Below, one piece after another: positions 9,435 to 18,530 of a DNA stretch of 50,878 bases. The position numbers and the translations under genes are program-made. The stretch is from Bacteroidales bacterium (lineage in GTDB: Bacteria; Planctomycetota; Planctomycetia; Gemmatales; Gemmataceae), in NCBI GenBank assembly GCA_026931725.1, contig JAIXLE010000208.1:1-50878 (forward strand), in the 5' to 3' direction. The first letter of the stretch is position 1. The number at the start of each line of letters is the position of its first letter. Below the pieces are notes generated by a model. That model made no database searches. It saw only the letters and a list, made by a program, of their open reading frames with translations, and was not told the DNA's origin.

Positions 9435-10730
9435 ATGCGGGTGATTCATCACTTCATCCAACGGGTGCCACCGGCCCTCGGCGGTTCCGAGAGTTACTTC
9501 GACCGGCTGGGCCGATTTCTCGCACTGCACGGCGATTCCGTCCATGTCTGGAGCAGCACCGCCGTTGATTTATCGGAGATGTGGCAGTCTCGATATTCTG
9601 GAAACGATGAGGATGAAAAAGGAAAAAGGAAAAAGGAAAAAGGAAAAAGGGAAGAGGAAAAATGGGAAAGCGGCTCATCCTTCACAGTCCATCGGTATCG
9701 GCCACTGACTTTTCCGGGGCGACGATACCTGTTGAAGGCGGCATCGCTGATTCCCGTGCGGCGCTGGCAGTGTCTGACCCGCCCGAGCAATCCGATTTGC
9801 CCGGCCATGTGGCGAGACGCGGGCCGATACGATGGCCCCATCGACGCGGTTCACGCATCAGCATTTCCTTATACATTCCCCATCATCTGCGGATACCGGC
9901 TCGCACGGCGACGGGGGGTGCCGTTTCTGCTGACCCCGTTTCTGCATCTGGGCGACCCCAATGAGCCGTGCGATCGTGTGCGGCGGCAGTACACCGCGCC
10001 GCCGTTGCGTTGGCTGCTCCATCAGGCCGATCGTATCTTCGTGCAAACTCCGTCAGAATTTCGGGCCGTCGTGGCACTGGGGGTGCCCGAACAGCGTGTG
10101 ATCCTCCAGGGACTCGGTGTCGATGCGTCTGAATGCACCCACGGCAACCGAGAACGCGCCCGGCAAGAATGGGGTATCCGACCGGATGAACCCGTCATCG
10201 GCCATTTAGCGAACCTGAGTGAAGAGAAGGGCAGTTGCGACTTGCTCCGCGCCTGGGGCGGTCGAGGGCGTATCGTCCTGGCCGGGCCAGCTATGCCGAA
10301 CTTCACGCGATTCGGACACCGTTTTCCTGACTGGGATCAGGTGACGCGGTTGGGCACGCTGACCGAGTCTCAAAAACGGGATTTCTTCGCCGGAATCGAC
10401 GTGTTCGTTCTCCCCTCGCGTACCGATTCGTTCGGTCTGGTGCTGCTTGAAGCCTGGGCGAACGCGAAGCCGGTCATCGCCTACCGAGCTGGCGGCCCCG
10501 CGGACCTGATACGAGATGGGATTGATGGGCTCCTGGCCCCCTGCGGTGACCACGGTAGCTTACGCGCTGCCTGTGAGCGACTGGTGCGGGATGCGCAACT
10601 GCGGAAGCGTCTCGGCGTAGCCGGGCGGGAACGGACTCACGTCGAGTTCCAGTGGGATCAGAAACTCACGATTGTTCGGGAACAGATTCCTGATTGTGAT
10701 GGCCGTTATCCGGCAAGTCGCCATGCGTGA
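9435..10730 (+). CDS. Glycosyltransferase family 4 protein with internal heptamer-repeat insert
   Basis: This 431-residue GT-B protein has an N-terminal donor/acceptor half beginning MRVIHHFIQRVPPALGGSES. Its C-terminal GT4 half contains HLANLSEEKG, VFVLPSRTDSFGLVLLEAWA and RAGGPADLIRDGIDGLL. The E-x7-E nucleotide-sugar motif is present as D331...E339. Between residues ~56 and 80 there is a highly charged Lys/Glu/Arg stretch encoded by four perfect GGAAAAA units plus degenerate copies. It interrupts an otherwise conserved N-terminal fold, and flanking family sequence resumes at HRYRPLTFPGRRYLLKA. The protein likely transfers a sugar during cell-surface polysaccharide or glycoconjugate synthesis. 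No sugar-biosynthesis genes lie nearby. The heptamer is not a multiple of three, so gain or loss of one unit would shift the frame. Confidence 0.9.
   Translation: MRVIHHFIQRVPPALGGSESYFDRLGRFLALHGDSVHVWSSTAVDLSEMWQSRYSGNDEDEKGKRKKEKGKREEEKWESGSSFTVHRYRPLTFPGRRYLLKAASLIPVRRWQCLTRPSNPICPAMWRDAGRYDGPIDAVHASAFPYTFPIICGYRLARRRGVPFLLTPFLHLGDPNEPCDRVRRQYTAPPLRWLLHQADRIFVQTPSEFRAVVALGVPEQRVILQGLGVDASECTHGNRERARQEWGIRPDEPVIGHLANLSEEKGSCDLLRAWGGRGRIVLAGPAMPNFTRFGHRFPDWDQVTRLGTLTESQKRDFFAGIDVFVLPSRTDSFGLVLLEAWANAKPVIAYRAGGPADLIRDGIDGLLAPCGDHGSLRAACERLVRDAQLRKRLGVAGRERTHVEFQWDQKLTIVREQIPDCDGRYPASRHA
9614..9668 (+). repeat. Polypurine tandem repeat, unit GGAAAAA, inside the glycosyltransferase gene
   Basis: Four exact GGAAAAA units occupy 9621-9648. 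A near copy (TGAAAAA) precedes them at 9614, and degenerate purine-rich sequence follows to about 9668. On the coding strand the tract is almost pure purine. It encodes a K/E/R/G-rich linker. Confidence 0.9.
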
Positions 10731-11072
10731 GATCCTGTCAAACTCCTGATGATAGAGTGTTTCCCATGCCCAAATCATGGCCATCGGGAATACGGATCAT
10801 CCGAAACTTGGAACCCTTGGCGCAAGTTGTTCGCGGGAGATCGTTCTCATATCGCAGTGGGGAAAGTGCGGGTTTCCAAAAAGGACGATCACATGGCTGT
10901 CACCACCAATCCCGAAGGAGTAACCTCGACTCCGCAAGCCAAGGGGCAATCTGGTGTGACCGTTTGCAACGAGGAAAATGTGATCGGGGAACAGCGGGCC
11001 AGATTTTGGAATTCGCAGCGTCACGGCAACCCGAGTTGTCGCCGTGAGATGGAACGATAGGGCTGTGAGAAT
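10731..11072. other. 342-base gap, no recognised gene
   Basis: The gap separates the 3' ends of two convergent genes. A plus-strand frame at 10749-11060 (103 codons), or a 55-codon version from the ATG at 10893 preceded by AAGGACG, is open. The product resembles nothing I recognise and has no obvious domain or signal. I do not call it as a gene. No clear terminator hairpin was seen. Confidence 0.4.
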
Positions 11073-12950
11073 TTATCCGACGAAGACACCCGATTCGATC
11101 CAATTGTTATCTTGCAAGCTCAACCAGGGTGAAGTCTTTCCCTGCACCAAGGTACTCGCGGCAAAAACTTGGACTTGGCCACGGCCACCCGGACCTGAAC
11201 CCGTAATCACATCCACTTCGCCATCGTGGTTGACATCGGCTGAGGCGAGGCGGACTCCTCCCCGGACATCCAGATCGCCGACGAAGACATCGACGATTGC
11301 GTGGTACTGCTGGGCCGCAAGGTATCGGCCACTGAATGCAACAAGACGGGGCGCACCACCGACCGCCGCTCCGACAATGACCTCCGCGTAACCGTCACCA
11401 TCCAAGTCTGCCACCGTGACATTGGTACCGTTCCGCAAGCCCTCTTCAAAAGCGAAGAAATCTCCTGTGATACGAACGGGTACGCCCTGCATCACGGATG
11501 AGCCATCGTAAATTGCGATGCGTGGCCCACCACTCCAGCCCGCCGCCACGACCAGATCGGTCTGACCGTCGCCATTGATGTCGCCGATGGCGGTGCGGAC
11601 ACCGCCACGGAAGTTGGGATCGTCTAAACCGTACAGATCGGCTAACAGAGCGGCCGTGCCGCCATCGTAGATTTTGATGCGCGGGCCGCCACCTTCATCG
11701 GGGCTCACAACCAGATCATCACGCCCATCGCCATTCAGATCGCCAACGGCGAGATTGACACCGCCCGTGAATCCCGCTTCAAACGGGGAAAACGAGAACA
11801 GTTCGGCACCTGTCCGACCATCCATGACACGCACGAAAGAAACCGAACCCGGTCCCGTGCCATACACCGTATCGGTAACTCCATCGCCGTTCCAATCGCC
11901 GCGAGCTATGCGTAATCCGCCTGTGGCCATCGGAGCCACGGGGGTGACCGTCTGAGTTCGTTGCCCTTGAGCCGAGTAAGCAAAGGCTTGGGGAGCGACA
12001 CCGGCCCCAGAGCCGACTACCAAATCGACCGGGCCAGTCGGGGCCACCGGAACGGGGTCAGCCGAAAGCACTGCTGCCGGTGTGGCCGGTGCCACGGAGG
12101 TCACAGGTGTTGCGTTCAATTCCCAGCCGATGTCCCCGAGTGCGGCGTAGTCCAACGGTGTCAACGTGCGTTTTTCACCGCGCGTGATCGCCGGGACCAT
12201 CGGCGAAACCTCACCATGATCCGTGGTGCCCGGTGCCCAGTGATCGGCCGGGCTCCCCGTAACCGCAACCGGGCCACCCATCAACGCTTGGACTCGCGGG
12301 CCAACAAATTGATTCCCCGAAACGAGCCGCGTGAACGCCGGTTCGCCCAAGCCAAAGCCGAAAATGTGCATCAATTCATGCTGAGCGACGCTTTCAAAAT
12401 CGTATTCCGCCAGCGTCGGCATATCCGCGTCGAAATTCCAGACACTTGTGGAATTGAACGTGACCATGCCACCCCAAGTCGAATAGTCGGTCTTCTGGGG
12501 ACCGAACGCCCCGACCTGGCCGCGTGCCTGCACGGTGTTCAGCCAATCCTGAGAACCCGAAGCCGAATAACCGCCCGAAGTCGCTAACCCCAGTTCGACA
12601 CCGCCGATCGGAGCCGCTCCGACGAAGACAACGATTTCATCCGCGCCGACGTTCAGATTCGGGACATTCACCATCGCATTCGTACTAGGATTGAAGAAGG
12701 AGGCCGTCCAACTATTCGCGCCACTGGCCGCGATGGGAGAAAGATGATCGTGCAAATGTGGGGCGATTCTGTCGCCAGCCCGTTCGAGCGCCGCTCGGCG
12801 GGTGGGGTCATTGAAGAACCCTGTTGTGTCCAGGCTATAATCGAACCGGATGGTGACAGACGGTGTCAACCGTGATTCCAGCATCTCAACCTGCGGACAA
12901 AATCGGCCCAAACCGGGCTGATGAGTGTGGCTCATGTCCGGTACTCTCAT
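11073..12950 (-). CDS. Exported metzincin-like metalloprotease domain with FG-GAP/VCBS repeats
   Basis: The 625-residue protein starts at the ATG at 12950 (an in-frame ATG at 12935 is equally possible). Residues 21-30 carry VEMLESRLTP, the LExRLTP-type N-terminal motif common on planctomycete exported proteins. A zinc-protease signature HELMH lies at 191-195, followed by IFGFG. The third ligand expected at +11 is absent, but DHW (H237) and a Met-turn candidate (SPM, M251) occur ~45-60 residues later, as in leishmanolysin-type metzincins. From about residue 300 there are five or six FG-GAP/VCBS-like repeats with Ca-binding DxNxDG motifs (GDLNGDGRDD, GDINGDGQTD, ADLDGDGYAE), which should fold as a beta-propeller. 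It is probably a secreted or surface-bound protease. Activity is inferred, not shown. Confidence 0.8.
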   Translation of the reverse strand: MRVPDMSHTHQPGLGRFCPQVEMLESRLTPSVTIRFDYSLDTTGFFNDPTRRAALERAGDRIAPHLHDHLSPIAASGANSWTASFFNPSTNAMVNVPNLNVGADEIVVFVGAAPIGGVELGLATSGGYSASGSQDWLNTVQARGQVGAFGPQKTDYSTWGGMVTFNSTSVWNFDADMPTLAEYDFESVAQHELMHIFGFGLGEPAFTRLVSGNQFVGPRVQALMGGPVAVTGSPADHWAPGTTDHGEVSPMVPAITRGEKRTLTPLDYAALGDIGWELNATPVTSVAPATPAAVLSADPVPVAPTGPVDLVVGSGAGVAPQAFAYSAQGQRTQTVTPVAPMATGGLRIARGDWNGDGVTDTVYGTGPGSVSFVRVMDGRTGAELFSFSPFEAGFTGGVNLAVGDLNGDGRDDLVVSPDEGGGPRIKIYDGGTAALLADLYGLDDPNFRGGVRTAIGDINGDGQTDLVVAAGWSGGPRIAIYDGSSVMQGVPVRITGDFFAFEEGLRNGTNVTVADLDGDGYAEVIVGAAVGGAPRLVAFSGRYLAAQQYHAIVDVFVGDLDVRGGVRLASADVNHDGEVDVITGSGPGGRGQVQVFAASTLVQGKTSPWLSLQDNNWIESGVFVG

Positions 12951-13148
12951 AGGTCGAGGGATGCAAACTCATCGTCTGCTGGCAACGCCGACAGTAGATG
13001 ATGGGGTTCGGCCTGCGTATATCGTCGAGTGGCTAGGGTGTGAATACAGAAAATGTTACAATTCCGCGTGAATTTTACACGGTTTGCGATAAGAATGGGT
13101 GGCACGGTAAGATAGAACGCCGCAACGCAACAGTCCGGTTTCATCAAT

Positions 13149-14489
13149 TTATACAGTTGTTAGAGGAACGATGGGTAACGAAGAATCTTGCGCGACAATT
13201 TCGCAAAGTTCTCCTGCCAAAAAGACAGAACCCGTGATGCAGACCAGATCATCTGGCTTCGCGCGTTGTCGAGCCACTCGCCAAGCCGCCAGGGCGGAGG
13301 AATGCACCGTGAACGATTTTCCGGGCGCAAGCTGGATTAGTAATTCTGCCAATTGCTCCGGTGATGCCGCGCGGGGATTCTGCCCGTACCGACACAGTTC
13401 AAAATGATCGAAATGATCGACCAGCACTTTGAGGATTTCGGCAAATTGTTTATCGAGTGAAACGGCAAACACCACGGTTTTGCGCCCGGTTACGGGTAAG
13501 CATGTCCGCAGCGTCGCCACCAGTGCCTCCGCCGAGGGGACATTGTGAGCGGAATCGAGGACGATCAATGGTCGCCGGGCAAGGACTTCCACCCGTGCGG
13601 GCCAGCGGACTTGCTCCAACCCACGCTGCAGTGCAGATCGGGGAATCGTCAGTCCGACCCGTCGCAGTTCCTCCACGACCGCCACCGCCACAGCCGCATT
13701 GGCGGCCTGATGATCGCCGAGCAATCCCAGTGGGAAGATGTCGGATTTTTCGGCAGAACGGATTTCCACGCGCGGTCCATCCAACAGGCGGTAGTGAAAA
13801 TCTTGCCCCAGTTGCCGGACGGAGTTCCCGAACCGTGCGGCTTCCTGAGCGATCACTGGTTGCACGTCGAACCCCAACGCCCCGCTGACGACCGGCACGC
13901 CTCGCTTGATGATCCCCGCTTTCTGATAGGCAATCGCTTCCCGTGTTGATCCCAGTTGCGCGAGGTGATCCCAACCGATGGACGTGATGACGGACACCAA
14001 AGGCTGGCAGACATTGGTACTGTCGAATCGACCGCCGAGGCCGACTTCCACCAAGGCCAGATCGACCCGGCGTTGGACGAAATGCAGAAACCCCAGTGCT
14101 GTACCGATCTCGAAGAAGGTCGGCGGCGGGAATGGACCCCGTTCCAATTCGCGTACCGCCGTGGCCACTTCGGCCATACGCGCGGCGAGTTCCTGATGGG
14201 AAATCGGCATCCCGTTGACCCGGATACGCTCCTCGACATGCACCAGATGCGGTGAGGTGAACAACCCGACACGATACCCCGCTTGCCGGAGTACGGAATC
14301 GAGCAGGGCACAAGTGGAACCCTTTCCCTTGGTGCCCGCGACATGCACGATGCGGAGTCGGTCCTGCGGATCGCCGAGCAGACGTAAGAGAGCCCGCATC
14401 CGTTCGAGTTTCAAATCGAACGGCGTTGCCGAACGGACTTCATAATTGATCCGCCCATACCAAAACGCGATCGCCTCATCATAAGTCAT
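13149..14489 (-). CDS. folC: Folylpolyglutamate synthase / dihydrofolate synthase
   Basis: The ATG at 14489 gives 446 residues; a TTG at 14504 is the only earlier in-frame start. The Mur-ligase-type P-loop GTKGKGS is at 52-58 within VHVAGTKGKGSTCALLDSVL. FTSPHLVHVEERIRVNG is the FolC signature, and SIGWDHLAQLGSTREAIAYQKAGI and LDSAHNVPSAEAL complete the ligase core. The enzyme adds glutamate to dihydropteroate or tetrahydrofolate using ATP in the cytoplasm. Length is normal. It is transcribed divergently from gyrB, with 202 bases between the two starts. The next gene downstream on the same strand is separated by 198 AT-richer bases, so it is probably a single-gene transcript. Confidence 0.95.
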   Translation of the reverse strand: MTYDEAIAFWYGRINYEVRSATPFDLKLERMRALLRLLGDPQDRLRIVHVAGTKGKGSTCALLDSVLRQAGYRVGLFTSPHLVHVEERIRVNGMPISHQELAARMAEVATAVRELERGPFPPPTFFEIGTALGFLHFVQRRVDLALVEVGLGGRFDSTNVCQPLVSVITSIGWDHLAQLGSTREAIAYQKAGIIKRGVPVVSGALGFDVQPVIAQEAARFGNSVRQLGQDFHYRLLDGPRVEIRSAEKSDIFPLGLLGDHQAANAAVAVAVVEELRRVGLTIPRSALQRGLEQVRWPARVEVLARRPLIVLDSAHNVPSAEALVATLRTCLPVTGRKTVVFAVSLDKQFAEILKVLVDHFDHFELCRYGQNPRAASPEQLAELLIQLAPGKSFTVHSSALAAWRVARQRAKPDDLVCITGSVFLAGELCEIVAQDSSLPIVPLTTV

Positions 14490-14691
14490 GGTGGCAACAA
14501 TCAAAAATCGTTCGGTGCGGAACCCGCTTCAGCATCCGGTCCCCCCGCGCACCGAGGCAATAGAGGAAGAAGTTGAGATAGGGATCGTACCGGACAGCAG
14601 AAATTACTAGAATATCAGTTCTTCCCGCAACTCGCACCACCCGCGCACGGCGAGCTTTGCGACCCCGGCGAGCGGGTGTAAAGGATACCGC

Positions 14692-17244
14692 ATGAGCACG
14701 GAAATCGGTGAATTGCAGCAAGTCGATCCCGGCTACGGTGAAGACCATGTGAAAACGCTAAAAGATGCCGCCCACATCCGGCAAAACCCCGGTATGTACA
14801 TCGGGAATACTAACACGGCTGGCCTGCATCACCTCGTGTATGAAATTGTCTACAACTCGGTCGATGAAGCGCTTGTGGGGTTCTGTAAGCATATCAAAGT
14901 CACAATTCACGTCGATGGGTCCATCACCATCGCGGATGATGGCCGGGGTATCCCCGTTGGCGTCAAGGCGGACACCGGAAAATCCACACTGGAAGAAGCG
15001 CTCACGATCGCGGGCACCTCGGGGAAATTCGACAACGAGGCGTACCGCGTCTCCGCTGGGTTGCACGGCATGGGGGCGAAAGCGATGAACGCCCTCTCCG
15101 AATGGTGTAATGCCGAGGTCCGCCGTGATGGTCGCGTCTTCCAAATGGACTTTGAACGCGGCTATGCCGTCAGTCCGTTGAAAGACATCGGCCCCGCCCC
15201 CGCCCGACAAACCGGCACCACGATCAGCTTCAAACCGGATCCCGAAATCTTCGGCACCCTGACTTTCGACTACGAAACCCTGGCCACCCGGTTCCGACAA
15301 ATCGCCTACCTGAACCGGAAACTCACCCTCACCATCGCCGACGACCGCACCGGCCAAACCGAACGGTTTTACTCAGAAGCCGGGATTGCCGAATACGTTG
15401 TCTACCTCAACACCCATGCGGGCGAAGAAGTAGAACACAGCCCGATCTACTTCCAGAAAGATGTAACCTGGAAAGAGAGCCATCTCAGCGTCTCGATTGA
15501 AATTGCGATTCAGTACAATAAGGGAGAGAACCGCGTCGAACAGTGCTTCACCAACAACGCCTACAACTCCGACGGTGGCACGCACCTCTCCGGTTTCCGC
15601 AGCGGTTTGACCCGTGCGCTCACCGCCTACGGTCGCAAGGAAGGTCACTTCAAAGAGAACATCGATCTCCGCGGCGAGGACTTCCGCGAAGGGCTCACCG
15701 CGGTCATCTGTATCAGCCACCCCGACCCCTCTTTCGAGTCGCAAACGAAGGTCAAGCTGACCAACCCGGAAGTCGATGGCATGGTGGCCAGCATGTTGTA
15801 CGAAGCCCTCAGCGAATACTTGGAGAAGAACCCGAAAGAAGGAACGCGCATCTGTAAGAAGATCATGCTCTCGGCGGAGGCCCGCATTGCCGCGAAAAAG
15901 GCCCGCGATGCCCTCATCGACCGCAAAAAAATCCTTGGCGGCGGCGGTTTGCCCGGCAAACTCATGGACTGCACCACCAAGGAACGCGACAAGAGCGAAC
16001 TATTCCTCGTCGAAGGGGACTCAGCCGGTGGCTCCGCCGAGAGCGGACGAGATCGCTACTACCAAGCCGTGTTGCCACTGCGGGGGAAAGTCCTCAACGT
16101 CGAACGGGCACGGGAGGAAAAGCTACTCAAAAACGAGGAAATTGCCTCCCTGATTGCCGCCATCGGTGTGGATATTCGCAATGTGGAGGACATCTCCCGA
16201 TTGCGGTACGGCAAAATCGTCATTCTCACCGATGCGGATGTCGACGGTCAGCATATCCGTACCCTGCTGCTGACGTTCTTCTTCCGCCAGATGCGGAAGT
16301 TGATCGAGGCGGGGCATATCTTCGTTGCCCGGCCGCCGTTGTTCAAAGTGGTCCAGAAAAAAGAGGTCCGCTTCGTTCAAACCCGTGAGGAGATGGCCAA
16401 AGAGCTATTCTCACGCGGGATGAAGGATACCACGCTCGAAGTTCGGCCTGTCGCGGGGCGTGAAGCCCCCGCCTACCCGAAGTCGCTTGTCGGGGATGAA
16501 CTCGCGGGTCTGATTCGCGTGCTGGATGAATTCGAGCAAGCGGCTCAGATTCTCGAACGACGCGGGCATTCTCTGGAATCCTTCCTGCCACGTCGCACCA
16601 CAGCCGGTTTCCCGATGTTCCATGTCCGACTCGGGATGAAAGAACAGTTTTTCCACGCACAGGAAGAAGTGGAAGCCTACCGCATCGCGGAATCGCAGCG
16701 ACTCGGGCGTGATTTGACCATCGCCGATGATGCTCTGGCAGGCACCGGAGCCACGGGGACCACCGCTCCCACGGGCACCCCGGAGGAACTGGACGAACGC
16801 TACCGCTTCACCGTCGATGAATGGCACGAAGTCCGCGCCTTGAACCGAGCCACGGCCAAACTTGTGGAACTGGGATTCTTACCCGAAGACCTGATCGCAC
16901 TTCCTCGCCTCGCGGGGCGGGAACCCCCGGTGCGGTTCGTCATCGGCCACGGGGATCATACGAAGGAACTCGACCATCTGCGCCAATTGGTCGCGGAGAT
17001 TCGGCGACTCGGTGAGAAGGGCATGACGATCACCCGCTTCAAAGGACTCGGGGAAATGGACCCCGAAGAATTGTGGGATACCACGCTCAAGCCCGAAGAC
17101 CGTACACTCCTCCGCGTAACATTGAACGATGCCATGAAGGCAGAATATATGTTCCGCACGCTCATGGGCGAAGAAGTCGAAGGCCGGCGTGAGTTTATCT
17201 TCAAGCACCGCATCAACAAAGATGACATCGACTACGGCGCCTGA
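14692..17244 (+). CDS. gyrB: DNA gyrase subunit B
   Basis: The 850-residue protein starts at the ATG at 14692, with AAAGGA about 7 bases upstream. The GHKL ATPase motifs are EIVYNSVDEA (residues 51-60), DDGRGIPVG (82-90) and the glycine-rich lid GLHGMGAKAMNAL (123-135). QTK is at 351-353. The TOPRIM domain has EGDSAGG (E441) and TDADVDGQH (D514, D516, D518). The C-terminal ITRFKGLGEMDPEELWDTT and LMGEEVEGRR are standard. About 200 residues (~555-765) are inserted between PPLFKV and ITRFKGLGEM, the same place as the insert of E. coli GyrB, which explains the length. The partner gyrA is not in the window. ParE is the alternative, but insert and length favour GyrB. Confidence 0.93.
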   Translation: MSTEIGELQQVDPGYGEDHVKTLKDAAHIRQNPGMYIGNTNTAGLHHLVYEIVYNSVDEALVGFCKHIKVTIHVDGSITIADDGRGIPVGVKADTGKSTLEEALTIAGTSGKFDNEAYRVSAGLHGMGAKAMNALSEWCNAEVRRDGRVFQMDFERGYAVSPLKDIGPAPARQTGTTISFKPDPEIFGTLTFDYETLATRFRQIAYLNRKLTLTIADDRTGQTERFYSEAGIAEYVVYLNTHAGEEVEHSPIYFQKDVTWKESHLSVSIEIAIQYNKGENRVEQCFTNNAYNSDGGTHLSGFRSGLTRALTAYGRKEGHFKENIDLRGEDFREGLTAVICISHPDPSFESQTKVKLTNPEVDGMVASMLYEALSEYLEKNPKEGTRICKKIMLSAEARIAAKKARDALIDRKKILGGGGLPGKLMDCTTKERDKSELFLVEGDSAGGSAESGRDRYYQAVLPLRGKVLNVERAREEKLLKNEEIASLIAAIGVDIRNVEDISRLRYGKIVILTDADVDGQHIRTLLLTFFFRQMRKLIEAGHIFVARPPLFKVVQKKEVRFVQTREEMAKELFSRGMKDTTLEVRPVAGREAPAYPKSLVGDELAGLIRVLDEFEQAAQILERRGHSLESFLPRRTTAGFPMFHVRLGMKEQFFHAQEEVEAYRIAESQRLGRDLTIADDALAGTGATGTTAPTGTPEELDERYRFTVDEWHEVRALNRATAKLVELGFLPEDLIALPRLAGREPPVRFVIGHGDHTKELDHLRQLVAEIRRLGEKGMTITRFKGLGEMDPEELWDTTLKPEDRTLLRVTLNDAMKAEYMFRTLMGEEVEGRREFIFKHRINKDDIDYGA

Positions 17245-17325
17245 TGGATACGGCCACCACGCCGGAGCCGGTGACGGCATGTGGACTCCGATTTCACAGA
17301 GTCTGCCCGCCGTCATCGGCTCCCC

Positions 17326-17357
17326 AACGGCTCGCGGAATCAACGGCTCGCGGAATC
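17326..17357 (+). repeat. Tandem 16-mer AACGGCTCGCGGAATC, two perfect copies
   Basis: Two adjacent identical 16-base copies (17326-17341 and 17342-17357) lie between gyrB and the AraC gene. The core CTCGCGGAAT recurs at 19220-19229 in the palindrome cluster downstream of the DUF417 gene. This suggests a dispersed intergenic repeat family. Confidence 0.85.
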
Positions 17358-17522
17358 ACACGACAGCGTATCGACTGAATGATCTTCCGTTTACCGAACC
17401 GGCGGCTGCGATCATGTTGGCGACGATCCCTGCCCTGCTGGCACACTTCCGAGAATCGGGTGTGCTTCTCATCCACTTCATGCCCAACAACTTTGTGCAA
17501 CAGTGTGGGGAGTTGACAAACC

Positions 17523-18443
17523 GTGAGGGACCAGCACGCACCCCATATGCAGTTCTTCGACCCCCGCACAGGCGGCGAACCGTTCCTCTGCACGACGATT
17601 CCGACCCATGAAGGGGTCTGGGAACCGGCTCGGACGAACTGCTTCACGGTGTATCAGATCACGGCGGGTACTGGGCGGGTCGCGGTCGATGATACTTGCC
17701 ATCCGTTCGGCCCGCGGACATTACTATTCGCGGTGCCGTACCAGTATCTCCGATTTACGTCGGAACAACCCTTGATCGGCCATCGCATTGCCTTTCACGC
17801 CAATTTCCTGTGCATCGAAACTTTTCATGCCGAATCGGGCTGCTCCGGTCGCCTGTTCAACGATCCTTTGGGAATCCCGGTTCTTCCCTTAGAGGAACAA
17901 GTTCACGCTGAGATTGCCGAGTTGTTCGCACGCATTGCAGCTGAATATCACAGCCGTGGATTAGCCTATGAAGAAGCGACACTGGCGTACTTGAAGTTGC
18001 TGTTGATCGTGGCGACTCGCGCCAAGGCGGAACGGGAGGAAACCTGCGATTCCACGATGAAGTATCGTCATCCGGTACTGATGCGGTTGTCCGCGTTGAT
18101 CGAAGACCACTACCAAGATTGGCACGCCCCCGCGGAATATGCCGATGCGCTCCACATGACCGCGAAGACCTTGGGGCGACTCGTCCGCGAACAACTCGGC
18201 ACCACGCTCACGGACATCATTCGTCGCCGGATTTTGATTCATGCCAAATGGGAACTCCTGCATACGCTCAAGCCCGTGAAAGCGATCGCCGGAGAACTCG
18301 GTTACACGGATGAACTGTACTTTAGCCGGATGTTTCGGAAAGCGACGGGTGTTTCTCCGACCGACTTCCGCGATTTTGAAACAGCAATTCGCGGTGGGAG
18401 CAATTTGTCCATGACTTCGGGCCGACCGTCCATGCCCTTGTAG
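17523..18443 (+). CDS. AraC/XylS-family transcriptional regulator
   Basis: The protein has 306 residues from a GTG at 17523 that has a GGGGAG ribosome site 10 bases upstream, or 298 residues from the ATG at 17547. The N-terminal ~170 residues form a cupin-like sensor region containing FHANFLCIETFHAESGCSGRLFN-type sequence. The C-terminal ~100 residues are the double helix-turn-helix: YADALHMTAKTLGRLVREQ, then IAGELGYTDELYFSRMFRKATGVSPTDFR, the classic AraC signature. It precedes a DUF417 membrane-protein gene on the same strand by 87 bases, so local regulation of that gene is likely. The pair recalls rclR-rclC of E. coli, but I do not see convincing RclR-specific similarity in the sensor domain. 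The ligand is unknown. Confidence 0.92.
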   Translation: MRDQHAPHMQFFDPRTGGEPFLCTTIPTHEGVWEPARTNCFTVYQITAGTGRVAVDDTCHPFGPRTLLFAVPYQYLRFTSEQPLIGHRIAFHANFLCIETFHAESGCSGRLFNDPLGIPVLPLEEQVHAEIAELFARIAAEYHSRGLAYEEATLAYLKLLLIVATRAKAEREETCDSTMKYRHPVLMRLSALIEDHYQDWHAPAEYADALHMTAKTLGRLVREQLGTTLTDIIRRRILIHAKWELLHTLKPVKAIAGELGYTDELYFSRMFRKATGVSPTDFRDFETAIRGGSNLSMTSGRPSMPL

Positions 18444-18530
18444 TTCCTCATCCGAGATAATGGAGGCATCACAGCGGGTGAAGCCCATAGGCCCGCGACT
18501 TCCACATCCGTATCACGGAGAATAATACTC

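Noticed and set aside
10749-11060. Small hypothetical protein gene after the glycosyltransferase
   Set aside because: No family resemblance, weak translation signal for the long version, and a position in a convergent gap; left as an unassigned region.
12360-12400. Dead protease because HExxHxxGxxH lacks its third histidine
   Set aside because: The leishmanolysin-type arrangement uses a distant His, and H237 with a following Met-turn candidate is present, so loss of the zinc site is not supported.
16300-17100. GyrB insert as a novel fusion
   Set aside because: The extra ~200 residues lie at the same place as the known insert of E. coli-type GyrB, so it is ordinary for the family.
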